Positions 1 through 8,993 of a stretch of 24,988 nt of DNA are shown here, piece by piece. How positions within the stretch are numbered: position 1 is the stretch's first letter; every line of letters begins with the position of its first letter. This DNA is from CAYLLN01 sp036496265. Lineage in GTDB: Bacteria > Planctomycetota > Planctomycetia > Pirellulales > Pirellulaceae. The position numbers were made by a program, and so were the translations under genes. The stretch spans positions 1 through 24,988 of the forward strand of contig DASXLL010000113.1 in assembly GCA_036496265.1 (NCBI GenBank), written 5' to 3'. The notes beneath the pieces are model-generated. The model was not told the origin of the DNA, did no database searches, and saw nothing but the letters and a program-made list of their open reading frames with translations.

Positions 1-3000
1 GATGAAACTGGCCGTCGTGGGCGTTAGCGTTCCCAGCGTCGAATAGACGTACACTCCCGTGGTGGTCTCCTGCAATGCGTTGTTCTGGATCGTCGCATTG
101 GGCGCATTGCCAATCGAGAAACCCGTGGAAGGCCCAAACACTGTGTTACCCAGGCCGCTCGCTCCGCCAATCAGCACTGAACCGCCGGTGCCTACGTCCA
201 ACAGATCCAGGCCTGAGCCCGTAAAGAAGCCATTCAAGCTATTGGCCTGAATCGTCACATTCCCCGTCACCTGACGCACCAAGACATCCGTTGCCGGTTC
301 CGTTCCCACATGGCTGCTTGTGGAAGACAAACTATTGCCGCTGATCGTCAATGCCTGGCTCAGTGTGCTGGCCTTCACAGCCGCCACGTCGGCCGAAATC
401 GTATTGTCCGTCAGCGATACATCCCCCTTGCGGATCGTATCCAGCCACACGCCGTAAGCCGTACCCGTGGCCATGATCGTATTGGCTTCGCCGGCTCCTG
501 AGCCGCCGATCACCACATTGGCGGCCAGCGTGCCGCTCGTGGAGCGGACCAGAATGCCCGCTCCGCCGCCTGGAGCAGTTGCAGCGACGTTGATCGTGTT
601 CCCCAGCGCCGTGAAATCACTCTGGCCGTTCTCATCATCCACGGCAAAGCCTTGGCCCGTGATCGTGTTGCCGTTCACGCTCACCGCGCCGGCAATTCCG
701 CCCGCCAAGAGCACGCCGGTGTCCGTCAAAGCCAGGATGTTGTTGCCTTGACCGGTTCCCAGGCCGCCGATCGTCACCATGCCATCCACATTCATCAGCC
801 ACACGCCCCGAGCCGCCGTAATCGCATTGCCCAGCAGCGTCACGTCGCCGTGAACATTCTGGCCATGCACACCGTCCCCCGTGGGGGCCGTAATGCTGTT
901 GTTGACGATCTGAGCTGACTTGACCCCCGCGATGTCGAGCGCATGGGCCACGCTCGTTGTGGAGATCAGATTGTCCTGAACCGTAAGGTCCGGCCCTAAA
1001 CCCGTAAAATTCGGCGCAGAAGGGTTCGTCTTGATTCCGTCCTGAATCTCGAAGCCATTCACTTCCACTGTGCCGCTGGAGGCGATCGTCACGCTGCCGG
1101 TAATCGTCGCTTCCGGGCCGCGCACGAGCTGATTGGCATTGGGACCGATCAATAAGAGCGGCCGATCGATGACGGGGCTCTCGTTGTAGAGTCCCGGCCC
1201 CACATTTACCGTGGCGTTGTTCGCCGCCACGTTGATCCCGTCCTGAATCTGCCCGTGAACGGGATCGATCGGCACCAGGCTCGGCACATTCACATTGACT
1301 ACCGTGGCCGTCGAGCCGGTGACTGAGTTGGTTACATCGGCACGCAGGTTGATCGTCTTGGCCTCCAGTGTTGTCAGGCCGCTCACCGTCACGACGCCGT
1401 TCACGTTCAGCACATCGCCGGCCTCGGTCCCTTCATCGATCGTCAGGTTGGTGATGCCGTGCGAGCTCTTGGCGCTATCGATCGTGACAATGTCTGTGCC
1501 CATCCCTGGCGTCGTATCGATCGTCAGCGCCCCGCCATGCACCTGGGCCGTGGCAAAGCCGATGCTGTTGCTGCTGCCGCTGAGCACCAGCGCAGCGGTC
1601 GTGTTATCCAGCAACTTGCCGTCGGCCACCTCGACCACATCGCCCGTGCCCGGCAACTGCAGGTTGAACGACCCGGCTGACACGTTGTAGTCCACCGACA
1701 CGGCGCTCGTGAATGAAATCGACCTGAGCCCGCTCGGATCGGTCACCGCCAGCGAGCCGTTGCCGCTGATCGCCGCGTCCGGCGTATAAACCGTGTTCAA
1801 GGCGTCCGTCGTGTTGCCATGAATCACCAGCGTGTCCGTATCGGCGCCGCCGTTATAGACCAACCCGCCCATCGGCACCGGATTGCCCCGCACATAATCG
1901 ACCGTCAGCTTGTCGTTGCCGGCCAGGCCGTCGATCGTCAGGGTCGAAGGCGGATCGATCGTGGTGGACCAGATCAAGTTGCCGTTCAGAAACACATCGA
2001 CCTTGCTCGTATCCGTCGCATCCCGCTCCACCAGCCAGTCATCGCCGCCTGGTGTACCCTCCAGCGTCGTATTCGTCGGGTTCAGGGCCGTCAGCACCAC
2101 ATCATTGCCAGTACCGCCCTGGTAACTGATCTGGAACAGATAGCCGCCAATCGTCAGGACCGTGCCTTCCGGAACCTGGAAGAACGTCCCGCTCACGCCG
2201 CTGGCGCTTTGGTTATCGATCAGCGTCAGACGATCCGGGCCAGTCGAGTTGGGCGTATAGCCACCGACCAGCGTCGTCATCAGCGTCGCATCGCCCAGGG
2301 TTACATTCCCCGTCACCACGAAGTTGTCATAGTCGCTCGTCGCCGTGGTGCCGCCCAATTCCAGATTGAGCTCATCGCCCGCGTCCAGCGTCAGGCTGCC
2401 GTTATTGACGATCTGTCCCGGCCCATCGCCCGGCGGAGTAGAAGACGAGGGCGTTAACGTCAGATCCTTGCTGACTGTGGTCCCATTGATATCCAGCACG
2501 CTGGCCGCATTGATGTTGCCCGTGTAGCTCCCCGCTTCGATATAAATCGTGTCTCCGCTCACCGCCGCTGCCACCGCCCGCTGGATATTGGCCGTCATCG
2601 TCGCGGCTGTAAAACTGCTCGGCGTCACATACACGTTGCCGTCGTGTACGCGGATGAACCCCAGCGTGCCGTCGTCCACCGCATGCACGAGGCGGTCTTC
2701 GATCGCAAAGCCGTCGGTCGTGGTCGCCGTGCTGCCCACCACGCCGCCATACGTCACCCCCGTGCCATCGATCCGCTGGCCAGCCAAACCGTTGTTGGTC
2801 AGCACGATGTAATCCACCGCCTGACCGCTCAGCAGCAAGTTATTCAGCGTGTTTCCGGTAAGGGATGCTCCCGCACCCTCAATCTTCAATCCGATATCGC
2901 CGCCCGTCACCTGATTCCCGCTGCCCATCGTGATGGCTGTTGTCCCGCCCTGGCCACCATCCGCCTCAATCCCCGTGCCGCCCGCGGCGCTATCGATCGT

Positions 3001-5097
3001 ATTGGCAGCAATCGCCGCGGCTGTTGTGCCTCCGGTTAGCGAATAAATGTAAATTCCCTGTGTCGTTTGAATCAGATCATTGCCCTGAACGGTTAAATTC
3101 GGCGCATCGCCAACCGAAATGCCCGTCTGCGGGCCGAACACCGTATTCCCCAGGCCGCTCGCCCCACCAACCAGCACCGACGTGCCGCTGCCCGTGCCCA
3201 CGTCGAGCAGATCAACACCAGCCGAGCCAAAGCCATTCAGACTGTTGGCCTGAATCGTCACATTCCCCGCCACCTGCCGCGCCAAGACATCGGCCGCCGT
3301 GTCCGACGACAGATTGCTATTGGCTAGAACGCTCAAATTTCCGTCGAGACCATTCACCTTCACAGCCGACACTTCGGCCGCGATGTCATTGCCAGTAACC
3401 GAGACATTCCCGCCGTGCATCGAGACGTTATTGAACTGCACCGTCTCGATCGACACGCCATAGGCCGCGCCGCTGGCCCGAATGATATTCCCGTCGCCCT
3501 TAACGGCATCGCCGATGACGATGTCGCCGCCATTGGTATTCCGCGTGAGAATGCCGGCTCCATCCGCGGCCGTAATGTCGTTCCCGAGTGCCGTGAAATC
3601 GTTCAGCCCCGCCTCAAAGTCAACACCGGCCTTCTGCGAGTTGATCAGGTTCGCTTCCAGCGTCACCACGCCCGTAATGCCACCCGCCAGAACGATACCT
3701 TCCTGACCAAGCGCGAGAATGTTGTTGCCTTCACCCGTATTCAGGCCGCCGATCTTCACTTGCCCACTCACGTCCTTGAGCCACACGCCTCGATCTGCCG
3801 TGATTGCATTGCCCAACAGCGTCACGTTCCCAGCGACACCGTCGCCATGCACGCCGTCGCCGCCGGTCGATGAAACCTGATTGTTCTGAATCAGCGCCGA
3901 ATTCGCGCCGGAGATGTCAATCGCATCGCCCGCGGCGTTGATGACGGTGTTTTGAATCGTCAAATCCGCGCCCGGATCGGTGATCGAGCCGTTCACCGTA
4001 ATTCCATCGATCTTCACTGCGCCCGGCGTCGCAACCGAAAGGTTTCCATTGATCGTAACGTCGCTGGCCACGCCGTCGCCGACCACGGTCAGCGGCGTCG
4101 TAACATGAACGTCGCCGTTGTACGTGCCGGCCCCAAGCTGCAGCGTTCCCGTCGCGTTCAAGTTAATGTTCGGCGCGGTGAGCGTCGTCTGCCCGCTCAC
4201 GCTGACCTGGCCATCGATATCGATCACATCGCCCGCATTCCCGCCCGTATCAATCGTCAAATCGACGTCGCCATGATCCGCAGCCGCCCCGGTGGCATTC
4301 AGCGTGACCGTGTCGTTCCCATCGTGCGTATTGATTTGAATCGACGCCCCGCGCACGCGCACATCTTCGAAGCCTACGCCATCCACCGTTCCCGCCACGT
4401 CGATCGCCGCCTTCGACGCATCCGTAGTGAGTGTGCTCGCGCTCAGCGTGATGTTATCCGTCGTCGCTCCCGGCAAATCCAAAACAAACGTCCCGCCCGC
4501 GACGTTGTAGTTCACCGGCTCAATCGCCGAAAACGAAATCTGGTCGCTGCCCACCGTCATTGTCCCGCTGCCGGACACATCTCCCGGCGTATAGGTCGAG
4601 ACCGCGCCGAAGCCTGTGATCGTCAGCGTGTCGTTGCCGTCGCCACCGTCGTAAACCAACGACTTGCTAAAGCTGCCGAGCGTGAAATCAATCGTCAGCC
4701 CGTCGTCGCCACCCCCGAGGTTTGAAATGATCTGATTCCCGGTGACCGAATCAAACGGAATGAAAGCCAAGTGTCCATCGTTGCTCGTTGTCGCCCCGTT
4801 GATCCCCGTCACCGACAACTGCGCCGCCGCATCGCTGACAACATACTGCCGATCGACCACATCCGACTGAACCGTCAAAGCGTCCGAACCATCGCTGCCG
4901 GTGATGAGCAGGCTGCCGCCAGACGTCAAAGTCACGCCCACCTCGGGCAGAATCGGCGCTCCGTTCAGCACCACCCGGCTCTCCAACGGTTTGATGACCA
5001 GCGCCGCCGCGAACTGATCCACAAACCGCGGTCGGCGGGTGGGATTTCGTCGTCGGCGTCGGCGCAGAATATCTTTAATCCAGCGGACGAGTTTCAT
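1..5097 (-). CDS. Giant LEPR-XLL-type parallel beta-helix repeat surface protein (3' end outside window)
   Basis: The minus strand is open from an ATG at 5097 to the window edge, at least 1,699 codons; frame was checked by translation at 5097, 4640, 3060, 1740 and 60. The N-terminus is MKLVRWIKDI, a run of six arginines, then PLESRVVLNG, which resembles the LEPR-XLL motif seen at the start of many giant planctomycete exported proteins. The rest is Gly/Asn/Asp/Thr-rich beta-strand repeat sequence with GGDGNDTL-like calcium-loop motifs and many GNTI/NxI rungs, as expected of right-handed beta-helix folds. Two related modules are visible about 3 kb apart. An in-frame ATG at 5121 (MAFWGEIR) is an alternative start, and a stop lies just upstream of it. 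No enzyme active site is recognised; a cell-surface or adhesin role is inference. Divergent from the gene at 5347. Confidence 0.85.
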   Translation of the reverse strand, partial: MKLVRWIKDILRRRRRRNPTRRPRFVDQFAAALVIKPLESRVVLNGAPILPEVGVTLTSGGSLLITGSDGSDALTVQSDVVDRQYVVSDAAAQLSVTGINGATTSNDGHLAFIPFDSVTGNQIISNLGGGDDGLTIDFTLGSFSKSLVYDGGDGNDTLTITGFGAVSTYTPGDVSGSGTMTVGSDQISFSAIEPVNYNVAGGTFVLDLPGATTDNITLSASTLTTDASKAAIDVAGTVDGVGFEDVRVRGASIQINTHDGNDTVTLNATGAAADHGDVDLTIDTGGNAGDVIDIDGQVSVSGQTTLTAPNINLNATGTLQLGAGTYNGDVHVTTPLTVVGDGVASDVTINGNLSVATPGAVKIDGITVNGSITDPGADLTIQNTVINAAGDAIDISGANSALIQNNQVSSTGGDGVHGDGVAGNVTLLGNAITADRGVWLKDVSGQVKIGGLNTGEGNNILALGQEGIVLAGGITGVVTLEANLINSQKAGVDFEAGLNDFTALGNDITAADGAGILTRNTNGGDIVIGDAVKGDGNIIRASGAAYGVSIETVQFNNVSMHGGNVSVTGNDIAAEVSAVKVNGLDGNLSVLANSNLSSDTAADVLARQVAGNVTIQANSLNGFGSAGVDLLDVGTGSGTSVLVGGASGLGNTVFGPQTGISVGDAPNLTVQGNDLIQTTQGIYIYSLTGGTTAAAIAANTIDSAAGGTGIEADGGQGGTTAITMGSGNQVTGGDIGLKIEGAGASLTGNTLNNLLLSGQAVDYIVLTNNGLAGQRIDGTGVTYGGVVGSTATTTDGFAIEDRLVHAVDDGTLGFIRVHDGNVYVTPSSFTAATMTANIQRAVAAAVSGDTIYIEAGSYTGNINAASVLDINGTTVSKDLTLTPSSSTPPGDGPGQIVNNGSLTLDAGDELNLELGGTTATSDYDNFVVTGNVTLGDATLMTTLVGGYTPNSTGPDRLTLIDNQSASGVSGTFFQVPEGTVLTIGGYLFQISYQGGTGNDVVLTALNPTNTTLEGTPGGDDWLVERDATDTSKVDVFLNGNLIWSTTIDPPSTLTIDGLAGNDKLTVDYVRGNPVPMGGLVYNGGADTDTLVIHGNTTDALNTVYTPDAAISGNGSLAVTDPSGLRSISFTSAVSVDYNVSAGSFNLQLPGTGDVVEVADGKLLDNTTAALVLSGSSNSIGFATAQVHGGALTIDTTPGMGTDIVTIDSAKSSHGITNLTIDEGTEAGDVLNVNGVVTVSGLTTLEAKTINLRADVTNSVTGSTATVVNVNVPSLVPIDPVHGQIQDGINVAANNATVNVGPGLYNESPVIDRPLLLIGPNANQLVRGPEATITGSVTIASSGTVEVNGFEIQDGIKTNPSAPNFTGLGPDLTVQDNLISTTSVAHALDIAGVKSAQIVNNSITAPTGDGVHGQNVHGDVTLLGNAITAARGVWLMNVDGMVTIGGLGTGQGNNILALTDTGVLLAGGIAGAVSVNGNTITGQGFAVDDENGQSDFTALGNTINVAATAPGGGAGILVRSTSGTLAANVVIGGSGAGEANTIMATGTAYGVWLDTIRKGDVSLTDNTISADVAAVKASTLSQALTISGNSLSSTSSHVGTEPATDVLVRQVTGNVTIQANSLNGFFTGSGLDLLDVGTGGSVLIGGASGLGNTVFGPSTGFSIGNAPNATIQNNALQETTTGVYVYSTLGTLTPTTASFI
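60..1870 (-). repeat. Beta-helix module 2 (second, diverged copy)
   Basis: It shows counterparts of every landmark of module 1: GGADTDTLVI, DYNVSAGSFNLQLPG, TNLTIDEGTEAGDVLNVNG, VTLLGNAITAARGVWLMNV, GNVTIQANSLNGF and VLIGGASGLGNTVFGPSTG. The nucleotide match around 242-276 lines up with 3245-3279, an offset of about 3,003 bases. Elsewhere the offset is shorter because of indels. Confidence 0.75.
3050..4690 (-). repeat. Beta-helix module 1 (first copy of the internal ~3 kb duplication)
   Basis: Translated in the frame of the surrounding gene, this segment carries landmarks that recur in the same order further downstream: GGDGNDTL, NYNVAGGTFVLDLPG, GDVDLTIDTGGNAGDVIDI, VTLLGNAITADRGVWLKDV, GNVTIQANSLNGF and VLVGGASGLGNTVFGPQTG. 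The boundaries are approximate. Confidence 0.75.
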
Positions 5098-5346
5098 GCG
5101 AATTTCGCCCCAAAAGGCCATCCGGGAAGTCGGCTATCCAAGCCGTCCCATGATACCAAGGGGTTACGAAAACCGCCTGCAAATCGTCGCTATCGCCGCC
5201 TACTTCGGACGGGGGGCTGCCGGCGACGGAAGTTGCAAAACCTGTAGCGATTATGGCGAAGGCAACTAATACAACCATCAGCCTCCCGTCGATGAATCCA
5301 AACGAGACCGTCTGTAACGTTCAGAGCCAATTTAGGGGCCTTTCGC

Positions 5347-7470
5347 GTGCGGAATTGGAATCGGCTGAGTCTGACGCTCCCACTGGGGCTGGCCGTGGCC
5401 GCACTCTATGTCCCCCTGCGCCTTGTCTGGGCTGGCAACTCTCCGCCGACCGCCATCCAAGCCGCCCTGCGCGTCGGCCCCGGCGAAACCACACCACACT
5501 TCTTCACCGGCGACACGCAGCTATCAAGTTTTCAACGCCTGCCCGAGCCAGTTCAGCATCCGCTGCAGCCGACCGCCGTGATGGACGCGGCCTCCCCGAA
5601 CGTTGAGCAGCGGCCGGTGGAACAGCCGCGGCCAGGACTTGCGCCCGCGATGATTAACGCTGTCGCGACGGTGCAAGTGCCGCCGCAACAACCGTTAGTC
5701 CAGCAACCTCTACCATCAAATGAACCGGTAGCTCGGCCACCACTCGGCAAACCAATCGCCTGGGACGGTGAGCACCAAATTGACACTCACTTTTTTCCAA
5801 ATCACAGCCCGCTTCGCTTTGCGGCCTATATAGAGTCCGGCGCCCAGCCGAATGGTCCCGCGCTAGCGAATGAGGCCGCGCGGGGAATGCCTCAGCTCCG
5901 AGCTGCCGAAATCGTACCCGTGGGAACCGCTCATGTGGCGATTGCCCCGCCATCGCAACCGCAACCCTGGCCACAGCAGCAAGCGATCGTGCCTCTGCCT
6001 GAGCCGTTGCCTCAAGCAATTGGCAATCCAGTTGTTTGGGATGCCGATCAGCGCACCGATGCTCATTTTTTTCCGAACCACAACCCGACGCACTTTGCAG
6101 CCAGCTTTGAATCCGCTCGCATGCCAGATCAACTCACGCTCGGGAGCCAGGATACGCGTCTGCCTCCTCGTTTGCGCAGCGCCGAAATCCAATCCGTCGG
6201 AACTGCCCAAGTGGCCATCGCGCCCGCGCAGCCACCGCCGGCACTTGCGTTACCGCCATCACCGCTTCCGCCTCAGCGTCCGACGCCCCCAACGAATGCA
6301 AACTTTGCATCCCTGCCCATCGGGCCACCCGCCGAACGAGTCGCGGCTGTGGCGCGCCCGGTAAGCGCTGCGCCACGGGCCGGTCAGCCATCCCAGCCTC
6401 GCACGATTCAGCCCACGATTGCGCTTGCCCCGGAACTCGTCGAACCAACGTCTGCACCGCCCGAGCTCACCGCCCCGGCCGCCAAGACGGCTGCCTTCGA
6501 AAACAAACGCCTCGCTGGCCCACACTTTTCACTTGGTCCTCTGCGACTCGCTTCCCTGGAGCGGCCCACAACCAATTTGCAAGCCCCGCCGCTCAAGGAA
6601 GCTTTGGTCCAATCGGCCGCCGCTCCGAATTTGCCACCTGCCGACCTTGCAGCACCGCCGACGGCCGCAGCGCCCGCGCCCCAGGTGGTGAATTTGCCAA
6701 CGCCAATCAAGCCGCAGCTTACTTCATTGGAAACACCGTCTTCTTCGCGCCTTAACCCGATTGCTCTCACTCCATTGCCTCCATTGCCTAACTCCGTTGC
6801 GCCAATCGAGCCGGAGCTAACGAGCCTGATCACCTCCGGCCGGCAACCATTCGCTCCGCTCATTCCCACCGAAGTTCTTCCGGCCGCAAGCCCGCCTCCG
6901 CTCAAGGAGCATTTCCAACTCACAGCCCTGCAGCCGTTGCCAGTCCCCGGCGTGAATCTGCAGCCCACGGAAGTCCTGCCGATTCCAAGCCCCTATAATC
7001 CGATCGCCCCCCGCGTCCCCACTGCGGTTGACGCCGAGCGGCCGATCGGCGCGGTCAGCTCCAGAATCACAAACCCCTCCGGCCGCATGCCGACGGACCT
7101 AGCCGCCGATCGCTTCCGCGGCGAATACCCGCCCTATCTGCCCCGCGACTGGGAAGACTCAATGTACTTTTGGGATGCCCCCACGATGTGCATTGGCCCG
7201 CTCCGCTATGAAGAAGTCAACCTCGAGCGCTACGGCTATTCGCATTGCCCGGCGATCCAGCCCGTCCTCTCCGGTATGAAATTCCTCGGCACGACCCTGG
7301 CGTTACCGTATAGCATCGCCGCTCGCCCATTCGGCACTTGCCAGTATCCGCTCGGCCACTACCGCCCCGGCAGCGACGTGCCCTTCCGCCACATCCGCCC
7401 CGAGCTTCGCCCCTGGCCCGCCACCGTCGAATGTATGACCATCGCCGGGCTGATCTTGCTCATTCCGTAG
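5347..7470 (+). CDS. Secreted/membrane-anchored proline-rich protein with planctomycete-type C-terminal domain
   Basis: GTG start at 5347, chosen because an AGGGG (5334-5338) lies eight bases upstream and an in-frame stop is at 5293; no in-frame ATG is close. Residues about 9-30 form a hydrophobic signal or anchor segment after an Arg-containing N-region. Residues 35-585 are low-complexity Pro/Ala/Leu/Gln-rich sequence with a 92-residue internal duplication. The last ~120 residues are compact and different: YPPYLPRDWEDSMYFWD, then YEEVNLERYGYSHC, LSGMKFLGTTLALPY and GTCQYPLGHYRPGSDVPF. From memory, this C-terminal pattern recurs in planctomycete proteins of unknown function. The Pro-rich stretch may be a spacer reaching through the envelope (inference). 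A REP hairpin follows the stop codon. Confidence 0.85.
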   Translation: MRNWNRLSLTLPLGLAVAALYVPLRLVWAGNSPPTAIQAALRVGPGETTPHFFTGDTQLSSFQRLPEPVQHPLQPTAVMDAASPNVEQRPVEQPRPGLAPAMINAVATVQVPPQQPLVQQPLPSNEPVARPPLGKPIAWDGEHQIDTHFFPNHSPLRFAAYIESGAQPNGPALANEAARGMPQLRAAEIVPVGTAHVAIAPPSQPQPWPQQQAIVPLPEPLPQAIGNPVVWDADQRTDAHFFPNHNPTHFAASFESARMPDQLTLGSQDTRLPPRLRSAEIQSVGTAQVAIAPAQPPPALALPPSPLPPQRPTPPTNANFASLPIGPPAERVAAVARPVSAAPRAGQPSQPRTIQPTIALAPELVEPTSAPPELTAPAAKTAAFENKRLAGPHFSLGPLRLASLERPTTNLQAPPLKEALVQSAAAPNLPPADLAAPPTAAAPAPQVVNLPTPIKPQLTSLETPSSSRLNPIALTPLPPLPNSVAPIEPELTSLITSGRQPFAPLIPTEVLPAASPPPLKEHFQLTALQPLPVPGVNLQPTEVLPIPSPYNPIAPRVPTAVDAERPIGAVSSRITNPSGRMPTDLAADRFRGEYPPYLPRDWEDSMYFWDAPTMCIGPLRYEEVNLERYGYSHCPAIQPVLSGMKFLGTTLALPYSIAARPFGTCQYPLGHYRPGSDVPFRHIRPELRPWPATVECMTIAGLILLIP
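5746..6240 (+). repeat. Tandem ~92-codon duplication inside the proline-rich protein
   Basis: Residues from about 134 and from about 226 show the same series: GKPIAWDGEHQ then THFFPNHSPLRFAA, LRAAEIVPVGTAHVAIAP; and GNPVVWDADQR then AHFFPNHNPTHFAA, LRSAEIQSVGTAQVAIAP. The step is 276 bases. Weaker echoes (PHFFTGDTQLSSF near residue 50, PHFSLGPLRLASLE further on) suggest older copies. Confidence 0.8.
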
Positions 7471-7479
7471 TAGAACACT

Positions 7480-7542
7480 AACCCGAAGCGTCAGCGAGGG
7501 ATTTTCGCAAACTCAGGCGGTCCCTCGCTTACACTTCGGGTT
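7480..7542. repeat. REP-type inverted pair (CCCGAAGCGTNAGCGAGG family), possible terminator
   Basis: The arm at 7480-7501 reads AACCCGAAGCGTCAGCGAGG and the arm at 7521-7542 is its near-perfect reverse complement, with about 20 bases between them. The pair starts ten bases after the proline-rich gene's stop codon and could fold into a long stem in the transcript. It is the same family as the arrays around the RAYT gene. Confidence 0.85.
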
Positions 7543-7672
7543 GATATGTCTTGCGCACCATGAATCTCGGCCTTGCCCGGCGCGCTCCGCCGGGGCTAGC
7601 TCTATTCTTCGCCGCAGCCTGCTATCATTTCGGGCAGTTGCGCATCGGCATTCGAATTTGGGAGGCTTGGCG

Positions 7673-8821
7673 ATGAGCGCGCGGTGGCAAAATCGGTTCT
7701 GGCTGATTGCGACATTCGTTTTGGCACTTCTCGACGTGCAAAGCGGGCGTGCGGATGAAAAGACTAAGACGCTCGATATCTATTGCGTCGACATCAGCGC
7801 GAGCGTTGGCAATGCGACGCTGATCGTCACGCCGGCGGGCGAGACAATGCTGCTCGATGCCGGGCCGCCGCGCAGCGAGACTCGCACGCTCGATGTGATT
7901 AAGCAAGCCGATGTGAAGCAGATCGATTACTTGATCAACACACATTTTTGTGCCGATCATTTCGGCGCGACGGCGGCGCTTGCCGAGCAAGTGCCCATTC
8001 GTCACTTCGTCGATCACGGCCGGAGCGCCGAATATGAGCGCGACGATGAATGGTGGAAAGCCCATCGCGGCCCGTGGTTCAAACCAGGAATGGGCAAGGA
8101 CAAGGACGCGCTGTATGAGACGTATTTAAAGGCCATGGAAAAAGGCCGGCATGTTGAAGTGAAGGCGGGCGATACTGTTCCGCTCCAGGGCGCGAGCGTG
8201 CATGTTCTGTGCGCGAACGGCAAAGTGCTCAGTGAGCCCTTGCCGGGCGCGGGACAGCCGAACCCGGCTGGCGAAGGCGTTGATGCGCGAGTTGATGACG
8301 ACGCCGAAGACGGCCAGTCCGTCGGTGTCCTCGTTCAGCATGGTAAATTCCGTTTTGTGTTCCTCGGCGATCTGACCTGGAACGTCGAGCATGCACTGTT
8401 TTATCCACGCAACCTGGTCGGCACGGTCGATGCCTATATCATCACGCACCACGCCCAAAGTCTGCCGAAAACGCTCGGCGATTATTATTTCGGCTTGTCA
8501 GCTTGCCCGAAGTCGGAAGTATTTGGTCTTAGTCCGCGCGTCGCGATTCTTAGCCTCGGCAGTTTTGGTCATCGCGTCGGCGGTTCCGAAGCCATGGACA
8601 TGGTTCGCAGTTGTCCCAGCATCGAGGACGTGTGGCAAACCGAACTAATCCGCGAAGGCGGCGAAAAAGGCCACAATTCACCCGAGGATTTCTGCGCCAA
8701 CCTCGGCGGCCGCCAGGAGCGCACGCGGTTCATCAAAATCTCCGCCCGCGAAGACGGTTCGTTCACCGTGACCAACAGCCGGAATGGTTTTTCGAAGCAG
8801 TACGCCGCCCGCGCACACTAA
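7673..8821 (+). CDS. Secreted ComEC-like metallo-beta-lactamase-fold protein with HxCxDH motif
   Basis: ATG at 7673, chosen because GGGAGG (7660-7665) sits seven bases upstream and the first residues form a signal peptide (NRFWLIATFVLALLDVQSGRA). The open frame extends 44 codons further upstream but through poor sequence. The mature part matches the ComEC/Rec2-related MBL-fold group: LDIYCVDISASVGNATLIVTP, LLDAGPP, then THFCADHFGA (H91, C93, D95, H96), FLGDLTWN and YIITHHAQ. In the family the motif is HxHxDH, so the second histidine is replaced by cysteine here. Metal occupancy and substrate cannot be told from sequence; a hydrolase role in the periplasm is inferred from the fold. The TAA stop is contributed by the REP unit that follows. 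Confidence 0.88.
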   Translation: MSARWQNRFWLIATFVLALLDVQSGRADEKTKTLDIYCVDISASVGNATLIVTPAGETMLLDAGPPRSETRTLDVIKQADVKQIDYLINTHFCADHFGATAALAEQVPIRHFVDHGRSAEYERDDEWWKAHRGPWFKPGMGKDKDALYETYLKAMEKGRHVEVKAGDTVPLQGASVHVLCANGKVLSEPLPGAGQPNPAGEGVDARVDDDAEDGQSVGVLVQHGKFRFVFLGDLTWNVEHALFYPRNLVGTVDAYIITHHAQSLPKTLGDYYFGLSACPKSEVFGLSPRVAILSLGSFGHRVGGSEAMDMVRSCPSIEDVWQTELIREGGEKGHNSPEDFCANLGGRQERTRFIKISAREDGSFTVTNSRNGFSKQYAARAH

Positions 8822-8960
8822 CCCGAAGCGTAAGCGAGGGACGCAACACCAACCCGAAGCATAAGCAACACCAACCCGAAGCATAAGCCACACCAACCCG
8901 AAGCATAAGCCACACTAACCCGAAGCATAAGCCACACTAACCCGAAGCGTAAGCGAGGGA
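8819..8960 (+). repeat. REP array upstream of the RAYT gene, including a 22-bp-period stretch
   Basis: Six direct units begin (at ACCCGAAGC) at 8821, 8852, 8874, 8896, 8918 and 8940. The first and last are full units ending GTAAGCGAGGGA; the middle four are shortened to ACCCGAAGCATAAGC plus CCACAC or similar and repeat with an exact 22-base step. The last unit ends 33 bases before the RAYT start codon. Confidence 0.93.
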
Positions 8961-8993
8961 CCCTTTGTGTACGGACGCGAACATGAAGCCCCG

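Noticed and set aside
5075..5278. Minus-strand 67-codon frame with a hydrophobic start (MVVLVAFAIIATGFATSVAG) just upstream of the beta-helix gene, with GGGAGG three bases before its ATG
   Set aside because: Spacing of the ribosome site is too short, the N-region has no positive charge, the rest of the peptide looks random, and it overlaps the start of the larger gene. A small leader gene is possible but not supported.
7541..7672. Upstream extension of the MBL-fold gene to 7541
   Set aside because: It begins inside a REP arm; the strong GGGAGG and signal peptide mark ATG 7673.
8852..8950. Regular 22-base-step repeats resembling a small CRISPR array
   Set aside because: There are no unique spacers between units, units are contiguous, no cas genes are present, and the sequence belongs to the REP family around the RAYT gene.
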